Shown here: positions 8,420 through 17,033 of the stretch, piece after piece
Numbering within the stretch: position 1 is the stretch's first letter
How the letters are laid out: each line of letters starts with the position of its first letter
Assembly (NCBI GenBank): GCA_028722305.1
Contig: JAQYHB010000045.1
Span: forward strand, 1 to 64,000
Length of the DNA: 64,000 nucleotides
Source: Spirochaetales bacterium
GTDB lineage: Bacteria; Spirochaetota; Spirochaetia; Sphaerochaetales; Sphaerochaetaceae
Direction: 5' to 3'
Translations under genes and position numbers: made by a program
The notes under the pieces: generated by a model
Told to the model about the DNA's origin: nothing
Seen by the model: the letters and a program-made list of their open reading frames with translations, nothing else
The model's database searches: none

Positions 8420-8421
8420 AA

Positions 8422-9789
8422 CTACCCTCTGAAGTTGGCGGGCAGGTGTTTCTTTTCCTCAAGGAACTGCCTGTAGAAGGGCATGAAGGTCGCATGGTCG
8501 CGAATCACGCAACCGGTCGGCTTGTGGCTGCGGATCAGGTCGCCGCACTTGCCACAGGTCAGGCAGACGTGCTGGGGATTGATCCTTCCCTCATGGATGA
8601 TCTCGTTGGGGAACGAGGGATCCGCAAAGGACATGCGCCCGAAGAGCATGCCGTCGCAGTAGCCCTGTTCCACCGCGCCCGCCGCGTACAGGTCGCTGAA
8701 CTGGCGTAGGTAGGTGGGAGCCGATCCGTAGATGACCACATCCGGCACCGTTTCCTTCATCTCCCTTACCCCGTCGATCATGCGGGCCAATCCCTCGAAA
8801 GGATGCTCATCAGGGGGATACTTGCCTGCGTCGAACGGACGGGTCACATGGGTGGTCGCGTAGGGGTTGCCCATGGTGATGTCAAGCAGATCCAGCCCGA
8901 GCTCCTGATGGAGTTCACGGACCAGCCGTTTCGGCTCGGCAAGGTCGATCGAACCGTCGGGAGCCTGGCCGAATCCCCTACTTGCCGCGGGATATCCGTC
9001 ATAGATGCCGATGCGGGATGTCACCATGAAACGCTCATCCTCGTAGGCCTTGGCTGCCTTGATCGAGTTTTTCAAGAGACGGGTACGGTTCTCGTAGGAC
9101 CCCCCGTACAAGCCCGGACGGTCATAGGCGGCGATCACCTCCTGGAACAGGTAGCCGTGGCAGGATTTGATGTCGACCGCGTCGAACCCGGCCTTTTTCG
9201 CCAAGAGCGCGCCCTCGCCGAACTTCTCCTCCATCGACTTCAAGTAGTCATCAGTGACGATATCGCTGTCACTTGCCGGACGAAAGGTCTCCAGCCAGGC
9301 GTTGCGCTGGGCGATCAGGGGATGGGGGACGTTGCCCGGGTTGGAATAGCGGCCGGAGTGGTTGGCCTGCATGACGAGCAAGGGCGCGAAGCCGTTGGCT
9401 TTCAGGCCGGCCTCCTTGACCTGCTCGTTCATCCGCTTGAAGTCATCAAGCGTCCGTGCTGTCAAAAGCAGCTGGGTTTTGGAGGAACGCCCCTCTTCCA
9501 CCAGGGAGACGGCCTCGTACCAGATGATGCCGGCTCCGCCCTTCGCCTCGTTGCAGTAGCGCCGCACGGTATAGTCGGTGGGTCTTCCATCAGCGGTGGA
9601 GTCCGCCCCCTCCATCGGGGCGATGCCGAGACGGTTGTGGATCAGGAAAGAGCGCACCTTGACCGGTTCCGCCAAGATGTGGGTATCGTCTGCGAAGGGA
9701 AGCCGGACTCCCAGTTCCTGGGCCTTCGCCTTCACCTCATCAAGAGTATGGTAATGGAATTTCTCGTGTCGCATGATGATGGGAAGCAT
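8422..9789 (-). CDS. NADH:flavin oxidoreductase / old yellow enzyme family protein
   Basis: FMN-dependent TIM-barrel oxidoreductase of the old yellow enzyme family. Visible family features include NRLGIAPMEG near the N terminus, VMQANHSGR for the active-site histidine region, and the FDAVDIKSCHGYL segment for substrate and flavin contacts. At the C terminus CLTCGKC with another cysteine eleven residues later could hold a 4Fe-4S cluster, as in 2,4-dienoyl-CoA reductase, but the FAD/NADPH domains of that enzyme are absent. It ends the long minus-strand operon after the small thioredoxin-fold gene. The start is uncertain: ATG 9789 sits just after a hairpin, ATG 9774 gives the more usual N terminus, and neither has a well-placed ribosome site. 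The substrate is unknown. Confidence 0.82.
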   Translation of the reverse strand: MLPIIMRHEKFHYHTLDEVKAKAQELGVRLPFADDTHILAEPVKVRSFLIHNRLGIAPMEGADSTADGRPTDYTVRRYCNEAKGGAGIIWYEAVSLVEEGRSSKTQLLLTARTLDDFKRMNEQVKEAGLKANGFAPLLVMQANHSGRYSNPGNVPHPLIAQRNAWLETFRPASDSDIVTDDYLKSMEEKFGEGALLAKKAGFDAVDIKSCHGYLFQEVIAAYDRPGLYGGSYENRTRLLKNSIKAAKAYEDERFMVTSRIGIYDGYPAASRGFGQAPDGSIDLAEPKRLVRELHQELGLDLLDITMGNPYATTHVTRPFDAGKYPPDEHPFEGLARMIDGVREMKETVPDVVIYGSAPTYLRQFSDLYAAGAVEQGYCDGMLFGRMSFADPSFPNEIIHEGRINPQHVCLTCGKCGDLIRSHKPTGCVIRDHATFMPFYRQFLEEKKHLPANFRG

Positions 9790-9805
9790 AGCCCCTTTCG
9801 GGGCT
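9790..9805 (-). promoter_or_regulatory. GAAA-capped hairpin at the start of the flavoenzyme gene
   Basis: On the minus strand AGCCCC and GGGGCT form a perfect six-base stem closed by a GAAA tetraloop, ending one base before the ATG at 9789. The only ribosome-site-like AGGGG lies within the 3' arm. There is no T tract, so a translational role or an RNA stability role is more likely than termination. Confidence 0.35.
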
Positions 9806-9858
9806 GACGTCCAAGAGAATCGGATTGACAGCTTTTGCAATCTGAGACGATTCTTGCC

Positions 9859-10161
9859 TCAGCAGCCCTTTCCGTCCTTGGAGCAGGCCTTCCGTTCCTC
9901 CATTTTGAACCCCGCAGGCAGGAACTGCTCCCAGTCCAAGGTCACCTTCCCGTCATCGCAAACCAGGCACGGGGTACCTACCCCACCCTTGGCCTTGACC
10001 TCATCGAAGAGCGGAAGGGAATCGCGAAGCTTCAGGAAATCCTTCAGGTTCTGGATGTTCTCGCTAAAATTTTTGTAGACGTATGGCACGCCGGCCTTGT
10101 CGAAAGCCTCTTTCATCTCCCTGCACGTTCCGCAGGACTGGATTCCATAGACAGTAAGCAT
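9859..10161 (-). CDS. Small thioredoxin/glutaredoxin-fold protein
   Basis: A 100-residue cytoplasmic protein with a redox motif CGTC at residues 10-13 (GIQSCGTCREMK), directly after a first beta strand as in glutaredoxins. A cis-proline element (GVGTPCLV) follows near residue 63, then a cysteine-rich C-terminal tail. Family relatives reduce disulfides or glutathione mixed disulfides, but the partner is not evident. It begins 12 bases after the FGGY kinase stop with a strong GAGGAGG site, and is followed by the flavoenzyme, so a role in keeping that enzyme or another operon product reduced is possible. Confidence 0.8.
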   Translation of the reverse strand: MLTVYGIQSCGTCREMKEAFDKAGVPYVYKNFSENIQNLKDFLKLRDSLPLFDEVKAKGGVGTPCLVCDDGKVTLDWEQFLPAGFKMEERKACSKDGKGC

Positions 10162-10173
10162 CTGCTTTCCTCC

Positions 10174-11394
10174 TCAGGTCCTGACCAACAGCGCAGCGCC
10201 GTAGGCTGCCTCTTCCTGCTTCATACGGCGGGGTACGACTGTCGTCGGGAACATGTTTCTGATGATCTGCTGGAGCACGGCGTTCTTCCGCACGGACAAC
10301 CCGGTGGCGAAGACAGGCCCCTTCCAGTCGGTCGCGTCGCGCAGCTCGCGCGCCATACCCTCCAGAAAGCCATAGGCGAGGTTTCCCAGGGTAAGGTTCT
10401 GCTGGTCGATGTTGGTGATGGAACCCTTGAGCGTGGCGTCCTCACGGGTGCCGGCGAAACGGGTATTGACCCCCAGGCTGTGGTCGCTCTGCGAAGCCAG
10501 CTCGGTCATCTTGTCCAGAATCGTGTCGTCATCCACCTGCTGGCCGAAGATACCGAGGATTTCCTTCACCAGATCCTTCAGGTAGTCATAGGCCCACCCG
10601 CCGCAGAGCGAGGAATAGACCTGGATGAAGGTGCCGTCGGGCATCGGTCTGCATTCCTGTCCGGAGCGGTAGGCGAAGGTCTTGACGGGAATCGACATCT
10701 GCCCGCCGTCTCCCAAGTTCAGCACTGCCGCCCCGCCACCCTGGGTCACATACCAGACACTTGCCTGGTTGTCCCCGACCGGAGCATGGACGACAAGCTT
10801 TCCGCCAAGGCCGACGATGCTGGCGCTGGGAATGATTTCTGGCAACACCTCGTGGGGAAGCCCAAGCTGGTCGACAAGGGTCCAGTCCCAGGTATGGGCC
10901 TTCACGTCGTAGATGCCCCAGCTGGCCGCATTCTCGTCGTCGATGGAGAAGTCACCGGTCAGCTTGCCTTGGATGTATCCGGGAAGGCTGACCGCCCGCA
11001 GTCCCTTCAGGTCCTGCCCCTGTTTCTGCATCCAGACCAATGTTCCCGCGGCATATCCGCGATGGATCTTGCAACCGGTCCGTTCCGGGTCGCCCGGCAG
11101 GTGCATGCCCTTGATGCGCTGGTCGCGCCAAGTGATGCAGGGACTCTTCGCGTTCCCCACCTCGTCAATCAGGACGAAACCGTGCATCTGACCGGTGAGG
11201 GCCAGGTGTTCCTGTTCCTTTCCCTTCAGCAACGCCTGTACCTGACCGAAAATCACGTCGGCGTCCTGCTCGTGGCGGATCCCGTCATCGACGATTGTGC
11301 CCTTGTTGCCCACGACCTTGGTATCGAGCACCGAGTTTTCCTCGTTCAGCTCCATCAGACAGATTTTCGTGGTCCCAATATCCAGTGAAAGCAT
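10174..11394 (-). CDS. FGGY-family carbohydrate kinase (sedoheptulokinase-like)
   Basis: ATP-dependent sugar kinase of the FGGY family, 406 residues, which is short for the family (commonly 480-550). The N-terminal phosphate loop is LSLDIGTTKI; LTGQMHGFVLID and CITWRDQR match the sedoheptulokinase-type subfamily; a glycine-rich VTQGGGAAVLNLG segment and the late ATGLSVRKNAVLQQ motif complete the two-lobed fold. It follows murQ by 48 bases in an operon with an Afu-type ABC importer. Sedoheptulose is one possible substrate. Because the neighbour uses MurNAc 6-phosphate and no PTS is visible here, MurNAc or a related amino sugar is a second possibility, which would be new for FGGY kinases. Confidence 0.8.
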   Translation of the reverse strand: MLSLDIGTTKICLMELNEENSVLDTKVVGNKGTIVDDGIRHEQDADVIFGQVQALLKGKEQEHLALTGQMHGFVLIDEVGNAKSPCITWRDQRIKGMHLPGDPERTGCKIHRGYAAGTLVWMQKQGQDLKGLRAVSLPGYIQGKLTGDFSIDDENAASWGIYDVKAHTWDWTLVDQLGLPHEVLPEIIPSASIVGLGGKLVVHAPVGDNQASVWYVTQGGGAAVLNLGDGGQMSIPVKTFAYRSGQECRPMPDGTFIQVYSSLCGGWAYDYLKDLVKEILGIFGQQVDDDTILDKMTELASQSDHSLGVNTRFAGTREDATLKGSITNIDQQNLTLGNLAYGFLEGMARELRDATDWKGPVFATGLSVRKNAVLQQIIRNMFPTTVVPRRMKQEEAAYGAALLVRT

Positions 11395-11442
11395 GGCAAT
11401 TCCCCTTATTGGATGGCATTGTACCCAAAGCGTCAGGAAAAG

Positions 11443-12345
11443 TCATTGCGCGCCAAGGGCTTTATGCAAGTTGTTGCCGTTGTCTTCCAGGAGTTTTCTC
11501 GCGGCTTTGGCCTCCATCCCGTAGCGGGCGACCAAAACCGCCACCGGCACGCTCTTTTCGCTGGCGTCCCACGCACTTTCCGCCTCCGCTTCCGAACAGC
11601 CGGAGATGCAACGCACCAACCGTTTGGCACGCTCGTTGAGCTTGCTGTTGGAGGCCTTCAGGTTGACCATGTAGTTGTCGTAGACATACCCCATCCTGAT
11701 CATGGCGGCGGTGGTCAGCATATTGAGAACCATCTTCTCCGCGGTGCCGCTTTTCAGTCGGGTGCTGCCCGTGATGATCTCAGGCCCCACATCCACGCAC
11801 ACGGGAAAATCGCTGACCGTAAAGACCTTGGCGTCCGCGTTGCAGGCGATGCTGGCGGTGGCCGCGTGCAACGAGCGGGCATAGGAAAGCGCGCCAAACA
11901 CATACGGCGCCCTTCCGCTCGCGGTCAGTCCCACCACCACGTCCCGGCTGGAACACTGGATGCGGAGCAGATCGGCCCGCCCCGCTTCTTCGTCGTCCTC
12001 GGCGTTCTCCACTGCGTCCCGGAGCGCCGTATCACCCCCGGCGATGATGCCGACCACCATGGACCGTGGCACCCCGAAGGTCGGGGGGCACTCAGAGGCA
12101 TCCAGCACTCCAAGACGGCCACTGGTACCCGCCCCGATATAGACCAGCCGACCGCCCTCATGAAACGCCTTGACAATCCGGTCGACCAACGGGGCGATGG
12201 AGGGTAGCGTCTTCTCGACGGCGAAGGCAACCTGCTTGTCCTGGTCGTTCATGATCCGCAGGATGTCCAGCGTGGGTTTCGTGTCAATGCCCTTCGAGCA
12301 CGGGTTGACCTGTTCGGTTACAGGAATCATCGCTGCCTCCTTCAT
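11443..12345 (-). CDS. murQ: N-acetylmuramic acid 6-phosphate etherase
   Basis: MurQ cleaves the D-lactyl ether of MurNAc 6-phosphate to give GlcNAc 6-phosphate and lactate, a step in peptidoglycan recycling. The 300-residue protein has the full family pattern: TEQVNPCSKGIDTKPTLDIL near the N terminus, the SIS-domain loop GAGTSGRLGVLDASECPPTF, then GLTASGRAPYVFGAL, and a C-terminal helical region. It overlaps rpiR by four bases. Start could be ATG 12345 or ATG 12330 (MIPVTEQ). The substrate is normally supplied by the MurP PTS or by AnmK or MurK kinases; none is in this window, so the nearby FGGY kinase is a candidate supplier. Confidence 0.95.
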   Translation of the reverse strand: MKEAAMIPVTEQVNPCSKGIDTKPTLDILRIMNDQDKQVAFAVEKTLPSIAPLVDRIVKAFHEGGRLVYIGAGTSGRLGVLDASECPPTFGVPRSMVVGIIAGGDTALRDAVENAEDDEEAGRADLLRIQCSSRDVVVGLTASGRAPYVFGALSYARSLHAATASIACNADAKVFTVSDFPVCVDVGPEIITGSTRLKSGTAEKMVLNMLTTAAMIRMGYVYDNYMVNLKASNSKLNERAKRLVRCISGCSEAEAESAWDASEKSVPVAVLVARYGMEAKAARKLLEDNGNNLHKALGAQ

Positions 12346-13181
12346 TTCTTGAGCTCAAGCAACAAGTCGTTGTACCGGTCGTAGAACTCCTCCGGCTCCG
12401 CTCCAAGCTCCTTCATCACCGCGAGGAACAGCTGGTCCACCAGGAAGAATTGTCCGTACCGTGAGTAAATCGCCGTGATACGGACGATTTTCGACTCCGC
12501 CATCGGCACCACGAGCTCATAGTCCGCGACCCGTCGCAACGGATTCTTCTCGGTGCTGGTGATCGCCAGCACGGGACATCCGCAGGATTTGGCCTTCCTC
12601 GCGGGAAGCAGGACCTCTTTGGACAGTCCGCTGTAACTGATGGCGATGACGAAATCATCCTGCGTGCAGAGCGAGGAATTGAGAATCGCCAGGTTGGAGT
12701 CCATGTTGAAGCTCGTCCGCTTGCCAAGCTTGACCAGTTTCTGGGCAAGGTCCTGGACCGCCAGTCCGCTGGCACCAATGCCGAACAGATACACGTGCTT
12801 CGCTTTGGCGATCCGAGCCGCGATTTTGGAAAACTTCGCTGCTGGATTCAGGATGCAGGTTTCCAGAAACAGCTGGTGGAGATTCGCCGCCAGCTGGTGC
12901 TGGATCTGGTCCATGCCGCTGTGGATGGACAAGGCGTAGTCCTCCTGCCTGCCACTTCCACCCGCAACATCTTGCGCCAAGGCAACCTTCAGCTGCGGAA
13001 AGGTCATCCCGAACAGGGTCTTGGCGAAACGGCTGACCGTGGCCGTGGAGACACCGGCCCTTTCACCCAAGGTGCCGATGGAAAGGTTGAGCACCTCCGG
13101 GGCGTGCCCGATCAGGTAGTCGGCCACAGCACGGTCCTTGTCGGACAGCGAGTTACGGATTTCCTTCAACCGCGTGATCAT
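12342..13181 (-). CDS. RpiR/MurR-family transcriptional regulator
   Basis: DNA-binding regulator of 279 residues. Residues 1 to about 75 form the RpiR helix-turn-helix (GERAGVSTATVSRFAKTLF), and residues of about 110-240 form a sugar-phosphate-binding SIS domain (VYLFGIGASGLAVQDLA, then AISYSGLSKEVLLPAR). In E. coli the same family member MurR represses murQP and responds to MurNAc 6-phosphate. Location between the transporter and murQ, with four-base overlaps on both sides, suggests it controls this operon. A 6-3-6 inverted repeat over the operon promoter at 17019-17033 is a possible operator. Confidence 0.9.
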   Translation of the reverse strand: MITRLKEIRNSLSDKDRAVADYLIGHAPEVLNLSIGTLGERAGVSTATVSRFAKTLFGMTFPQLKVALAQDVAGGSGRQEDYALSIHSGMDQIQHQLAANLHQLFLETCILNPAAKFSKIAARIAKAKHVYLFGIGASGLAVQDLAQKLVKLGKRTSFNMDSNLAILNSSLCTQDDFVIAISYSGLSKEVLLPARKAKSCGCPVLAITSTEKNPLRRVADYELVVPMAESKIVRITAIYSRYGQFFLVDQLFLAVMKELGAEPEEFYDRYNDLLLELKK

Positions 13182-14830
13182 AACGAAAGCTCCCTTTTCC
13201 CGCTCAGCTTGAAAAAGAGGGAAAGCGCGATGATGGTTGTCGCAAGCAATATCGAGGAGAGCGCGCAGGCCACTCCTTCGTTTCCCCGGACGACCTCCTG
13301 GTAGATGGCGATCGAGATGGTCTGGGTCTTCGTGGTATAGAGCAACACGGTCGCCGACAACTCGGTGATGATGCTCATCCAGCTCATCAGCGCGCCGGAG
13401 GTGACCCCCGGCAACATCACCGGAAAGGTGATTTTCCAGAAGCTGGTGGTATCACTCGCCCCAAGGCTCACGGCGGCCTCCTCCAGGGATGGATCCACCT
13501 GCCGGAGGATCGCGCTGCTGCTGCGGATGGTATAGGGCATGCGGCGCACGATATAGGCGACAATCATGATAAGGGCGCTGCCAGTCAGCAGCAAGGGCCG
13601 CTTGTTAAAGCCAAGAATCAGCGAGATACCCATGATGGAACCGGGAATGATATAGGGCAGAGTCGTGACCACATCCAGCACCTTCGTCGCCTTGCAGGGA
13701 TGCCGTACCGAGGCATAGCTGAACAGGACGCCGACAATCAGGATGAAGCACATGGCGGCGAACGAATAGACGAAGGTGTTGATGATCGAGTAGCCGACAT
13801 TGGAGAGCGCGTTCCGGTAGCTTGCCAGGGAGAACTGGTTGAGGTAGACGATCCCATCGGTCTTCTTGAAGGACTGGACCACGACGACGCACAGAGGAAG
13901 CACCGACAGCACAGCGACCAGCCAGACAAACAGGTGGGCAAGCAGGTTCCACGTCCCGCGTTTCCGCTCGGGAACCGGAGGACGGAGCGAACTCATCTCG
14001 ATGGTAGAGCGATTGGCGATGACCTGCTGCGCGACAAAGACCACCACGCTGAAGGCGATGACAATCACGCTCATCGCGGCAGCGAAGGCGTAGTCCTGGT
14101 CCATCTCGCCGATGAACGAGTTGTAGATCAGGACCGGTACCGTGCGGTACCCTTCTCCGATAAGCATCGGGGTACCGAAATCACAGAAAATGCGCATGAA
14201 CACGAGGAACGCGGAACTCAGGATGGTGGGCAACACCAGCGGGAAGACGATTTTCCGGAGCTTCCGGAATCCCACGCATCCCAACCCTTCCGCGCACTCG
14301 ATCAAGGACGCGTCGAGCTTCTTGAGCGCTCCCGACACGAAAAGGTACATCAGCGGCGTCATCTTCACCGTGAAGACAAGCAGGATACCCATAAAGCCAT
14401 AAATTCCCGGCAGGCGCACGTGGAAAGCGGCGTTAAGCGCCTTGGTGACGATGCCCGCGCGCCCAAGGAGGATGATCCAGGAGTAGGCCCCGATGAACGG
14501 AGGGGACAGGATGGAAACGATGACCATCAGGTCGATGACGCGTTTGCCACGGATTGAGACCGTGGACATGATGTACGCCATCAAAGAACCGGACAGAAGC
14601 GTAATCAGGGTCGCTGCTGTCGTGACCTTGAAGCTGTTCGCTATGGTCGAGGTGTAGTATGTCTTGCTGAAGAACTTCCGGAACGCGTCCAGCGAAAATG
14701 TACTGGTCTTGAAATCATAGACACTGTTCACGAAGACGCGCGAGACAGGATAGAGAAAGAAAAGCAGGAAAAAAGCAAAGGAAAGGCCGGTCACCAATGC
14801 CCAGTAGTCGTAGCGGACTCTCTTCATCAT
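13178..14830 (-). CDS. Fused ABC transporter permease (Fbp/Afu type)
   Basis: Inner-membrane permease of 550 residues with two complete BPD_transp_1 domains in one chain and about twelve transmembrane helices. Each half has the EAA-type loop that contacts the ATPase: ECAEGLGCVGFRKLRKIV in the first half and EEAAVSLGASDTTSFWK in the second. Fused permeases of this layout occur in FbpB, AfuB and phosphonate importers. It begins two bases before the end of the ATPase gene region and overlaps rpiR by four bases. Two tandem ATG codons precede the start; GAGGG lies upstream. Confidence 0.9.
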   Translation of the reverse strand: MMKRVRYDYWALVTGLSFAFFLLFFLYPVSRVFVNSVYDFKTSTFSLDAFRKFFSKTYYTSTIANSFKVTTAATLITLLSGSLMAYIMSTVSIRGKRVIDLMVIVSILSPPFIGAYSWIILLGRAGIVTKALNAAFHVRLPGIYGFMGILLVFTVKMTPLMYLFVSGALKKLDASLIECAEGLGCVGFRKLRKIVFPLVLPTILSSAFLVFMRIFCDFGTPMLIGEGYRTVPVLIYNSFIGEMDQDYAFAAAMSVIVIAFSVVVFVAQQVIANRSTIEMSSLRPPVPERKRGTWNLLAHLFVWLVAVLSVLPLCVVVVQSFKKTDGIVYLNQFSLASYRNALSNVGYSIINTFVYSFAAMCFILIVGVLFSYASVRHPCKATKVLDVVTTLPYIIPGSIMGISLILGFNKRPLLLTGSALIMIVAYIVRRMPYTIRSSSAILRQVDPSLEEAAVSLGASDTTSFWKITFPVMLPGVTSGALMSWMSIITELSATVLLYTTKTQTISIAIYQEVVRGNEGVACALSSILLATTIIALSLFFKLSGKRELSL

Positions 14831-14831
14831 C

Positions 14832-15902
14832 TTACGCCCTCACCATCAGGGAATCCCCACTCCCACTGTCGAACACGTTGACGATGGAAGGATCAAAGGA
14901 AAGATGAACTGGCTCGTCCTCTTCAAGAACCGCATGATGGGTACCGGTCTCGACCTTCACGGTGGTCCCCGCCTGCAACGCGACCTGGTACTCGTACGAG
15001 GATCCGAGGAAGGTACGGGCGACCACCTTCGCGGAAACGCCCGTATCGGAGAAGACGAACTCGTCGGGGCGTACGCATACCTTCACCTTGCGACCCTCCT
15101 CCTGCCCGGAAAGGAACGGAATCTCCATGCTCCCGCCATCCGGGAAACCGATCCTGCGGCCACCAAGTGCGGTCGCCTCCAGCATGTTGCTCTCACCGAT
15201 AAAGGAGGCGCAGAAAAGATTACTCGGATGGCAATACACCTCAAGCGGGGTACCCACCTGCTGGATGATACCCCTGTGCATGATGGCAATCCTGTCGCTG
15301 ACCGCCAGGGCTTCGCTCTGGTCGTGGGTGACGTACACCGTGGTGATTCCTGATTGTTTCTGGATGGTCCTGATCGCTCCACGCATCTCGATGCGAAGCT
15401 TTGCGTCCAGGTTGGAAAGGGGCTCATCCATCAACAGCACGTCGGGATGGATGACAATGGCCCTGGCAAGGGCGATACGCTGCTGCTGGCCACCGGACAT
15501 GTTCTGTGGCTTCCGGTCCCGAAGCGATGCAATCTGCACCATGTCGAGCATCTTCTCCACCCGTATTGTCTTTTCGGGATCCTTGACGTGCCGTTGTTCC
15601 AAGCCGAACGCCACATTCTCAAACGTCGTCATATGGGGGAACACGGCATAGTTCTGGAAGACCATGCCGATGTTCCTCTTGTTGCGGGGAATATCGTTGA
15701 TGCGCTGTTCATTGAAGAAGAAATCGCCTCCCTCGATAGTGTTGAAGCCGGCAATCATGCGCAGCAGCGTGGTCTTGCCACATCCCGAAGAGCCGAGCAA
15801 CGTGAAGAACTCCCCCTCTTTGACGTCCAGGCTCAAATCAGGAATGATGACATTCTCGCCATATACCTTCCGCGCATGCGAGATATGGATCGCGACACTC
15901 AT
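14832..15902 (-). CDS. ABC transporter ATP-binding protein (Fbp/Afu/Pot type)
   Basis: Cytoplasmic ATPase that powers the adjacent fused permease. Walker A GSSGCGKTT, the Q-loop, signature MSGGQQQRIALARAI, Walker B VLLMDEPLSNLD and the switch histidine (VYVTHDQSEA) are intact. The last 110 residues are the TOBE-type regulatory domain typical of this importer class. I place the start at ATG 15902 because GGGGGAG is five bases upstream; the GTG at 15908 overlaps that site. It lies 18 bases after the binding-protein gene. Confidence 0.93.
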   Translation of the reverse strand: MSVAIHISHARKVYGENVIIPDLSLDVKEGEFFTLLGSSGCGKTTLLRMIAGFNTIEGGDFFFNEQRINDIPRNKRNIGMVFQNYAVFPHMTTFENVAFGLEQRHVKDPEKTIRVEKMLDMVQIASLRDRKPQNMSGGQQQRIALARAIVIHPDVLLMDEPLSNLDAKLRIEMRGAIRTIQKQSGITTVYVTHDQSEALAVSDRIAIMHRGIIQQVGTPLEVYCHPSNLFCASFIGESNMLEATALGGRRIGFPDGGSMEIPFLSGQEEGRKVKVCVRPDEFVFSDTGVSAKVVARTFLGSSYEYQVALQAGTTVKVETGTHHAVLEEDEPVHLSFDPSIVNVFDSGSGDSLMVRA

Positions 15903-15920
15903 CGACACTCCCCCAACCCT

Positions 15921-16958
15921 TTATTTCATGATGTCCATCATCAAATTCGTGAACTTCTCCTGCACGCCCTTCTTGATTCCACTCGACCAAACAGCATCGA
16001 CCGGGAAGATGTTGGCGCTCTTCATAATCGCCTTGGAATCCGGCAATTCGACGTCAGTGCGCACAGGGTTGGCGCCAGCGGTCTGCTTCGCGATCAGCTC
16101 CTGTCCCTCCTTGGAGGAGATGAAATCGACAAACAGCTTGGCGTTCTCCAGGTTCTTCGCGCCCTTGACGATGCACATGCCGGAAAGCTTCGACGCGGAG
16201 CCCTCGGACATGTAGCAGAACTTCACGTCCGGAGTACCGGCGGAAACCAGCTGGAGCGCAGGAGCGTCCCATGCCAGACCTACGGCATACTCGCCGCTTG
16301 CCACACCCTTGTAAGTCACCGAACTGCTGTTGACGATACGCCCATCCAACTGCTTCAGCAACGCTGCCACGTAGTCCCACCCAGTCTGCGCGTCCACATC
16401 ACCTTTGCCGAAGTCAAGCAGCATGTTCTCCAGGTGGTTGTAGGCGGACGAGGAAGTTCCTGCGTCGCCAAACGCAATCTGTCCCTTCAAGGAGGGATCC
16501 AGAAGGTCGCCGTACCCCTTGATGTCCTTGGAGACCAGCTTCGTGTTGTAGATAATCACCGGACAGGTACCGTTCACCGCGGTGAACATGCCTGAGGCGT
16601 TGCGGAACTTCTCGGGGTACTCCCCATCATGGCTCGACACGTAGGGCTCGAAGAACTGGGGATCTTTCAACGCGTAGTATTCCCCAATCCAAGTGATATC
16701 CGTGGAAGGATTGTCCTTCTCCGCCTGGATGCGGGAATAGACCTCCCCGGTACTGCCGGTAATGATGTCGACCTTCACCCCATACTTCTGCTCAAAGGCA
16801 GGGACGACCGCATTCAAGTTGTCTGCCGCGGTCGAGGTAATGAGCACGAGCTTGTCACTCTTTGCAGGTTGTACGGAAGCGGTAGCTTCCTTCGTCCCTT
16901 GTGCGAACGCCAACGAAGCGAAGCACAATCCTGTCAGCACCAATGCCATCTTTTTCAT
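15921..16958 (-). CDS. Periplasmic solute-binding protein, Fbp/Afu-like (family 1)
   Basis: Secreted binding protein of 345 residues delivering ligand to the fused permease. The start at 16958 has GAGGGGG seven bases upstream and opens a clear signal peptide (MKKMALVLTGLCFASLAFA), cut before QGTKE; there is no lipobox cysteine. The mature protein begins LVLITSTAADNLNAVVPAFE, the family 1 fold used for ferric ion, phosphonates and sugar phosphates. I see no paired tyrosines near the C terminus of the kind that bind iron in FbpA, so iron transport is doubtful. AfuA, long called an iron protein, binds sugar phosphates, and the murQ and sugar kinase neighbours favour an amino sugar or sugar phosphate here. 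Confidence 0.85.
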   Translation of the reverse strand: MKKMALVLTGLCFASLAFAQGTKEATASVQPAKSDKLVLITSTAADNLNAVVPAFEQKYGVKVDIITGSTGEVYSRIQAEKDNPSTDITWIGEYYALKDPQFFEPYVSSHDGEYPEKFRNASGMFTAVNGTCPVIIYNTKLVSKDIKGYGDLLDPSLKGQIAFGDAGTSSSAYNHLENMLLDFGKGDVDAQTGWDYVAALLKQLDGRIVNSSSVTYKGVASGEYAVGLAWDAPALQLVSAGTPDVKFCYMSEGSASKLSGMCIVKGAKNLENAKLFVDFISSKEGQELIAKQTAGANPVRTDVELPDSKAIMKSANIFPVDAVWSSGIKKGVQEKFTNLMMDIMK

Positions 16959-16999
16959 TGGGAACCCCCTCATGGAATGTAAGAAAATTTCACAAATCC

Positions 17000-17033
17000 A
17001 TAGTAAACCCAATAAAATAATTTGCAACAAATT
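17000..17033 (-). promoter_or_regulatory. Promoter and candidate operator of the Afu-murQ operon
   Basis: Minus-strand TTGCAA (17027-17022), 16-base spacer and TACTAT (17005-17000) give a sound promoter; the binding-protein ATG at 16958 is about 35 bases downstream of the expected start site. AATTTG at 17019-17024 and CAAATT at 17028-17033 form a perfect inverted repeat around CAA, directly over the -35 box. An RpiR-type repressor bound there would block RNA polymerase. Confidence 0.5.

Noticed and set aside
9835-11388. Long plus-strand open frame opposite the FGGY kinase and thioredoxin-fold genes
   Set aside because: Antisense shadow caused by high GC third positions; no start signal or recognisable motif.
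15921-16958. Ferric iron-binding protein (FbpA)
   Set aside because: The fold is right, but I see no paired iron-binding tyrosines, and the operon is about sugars (murQ, kinase, RpiR).
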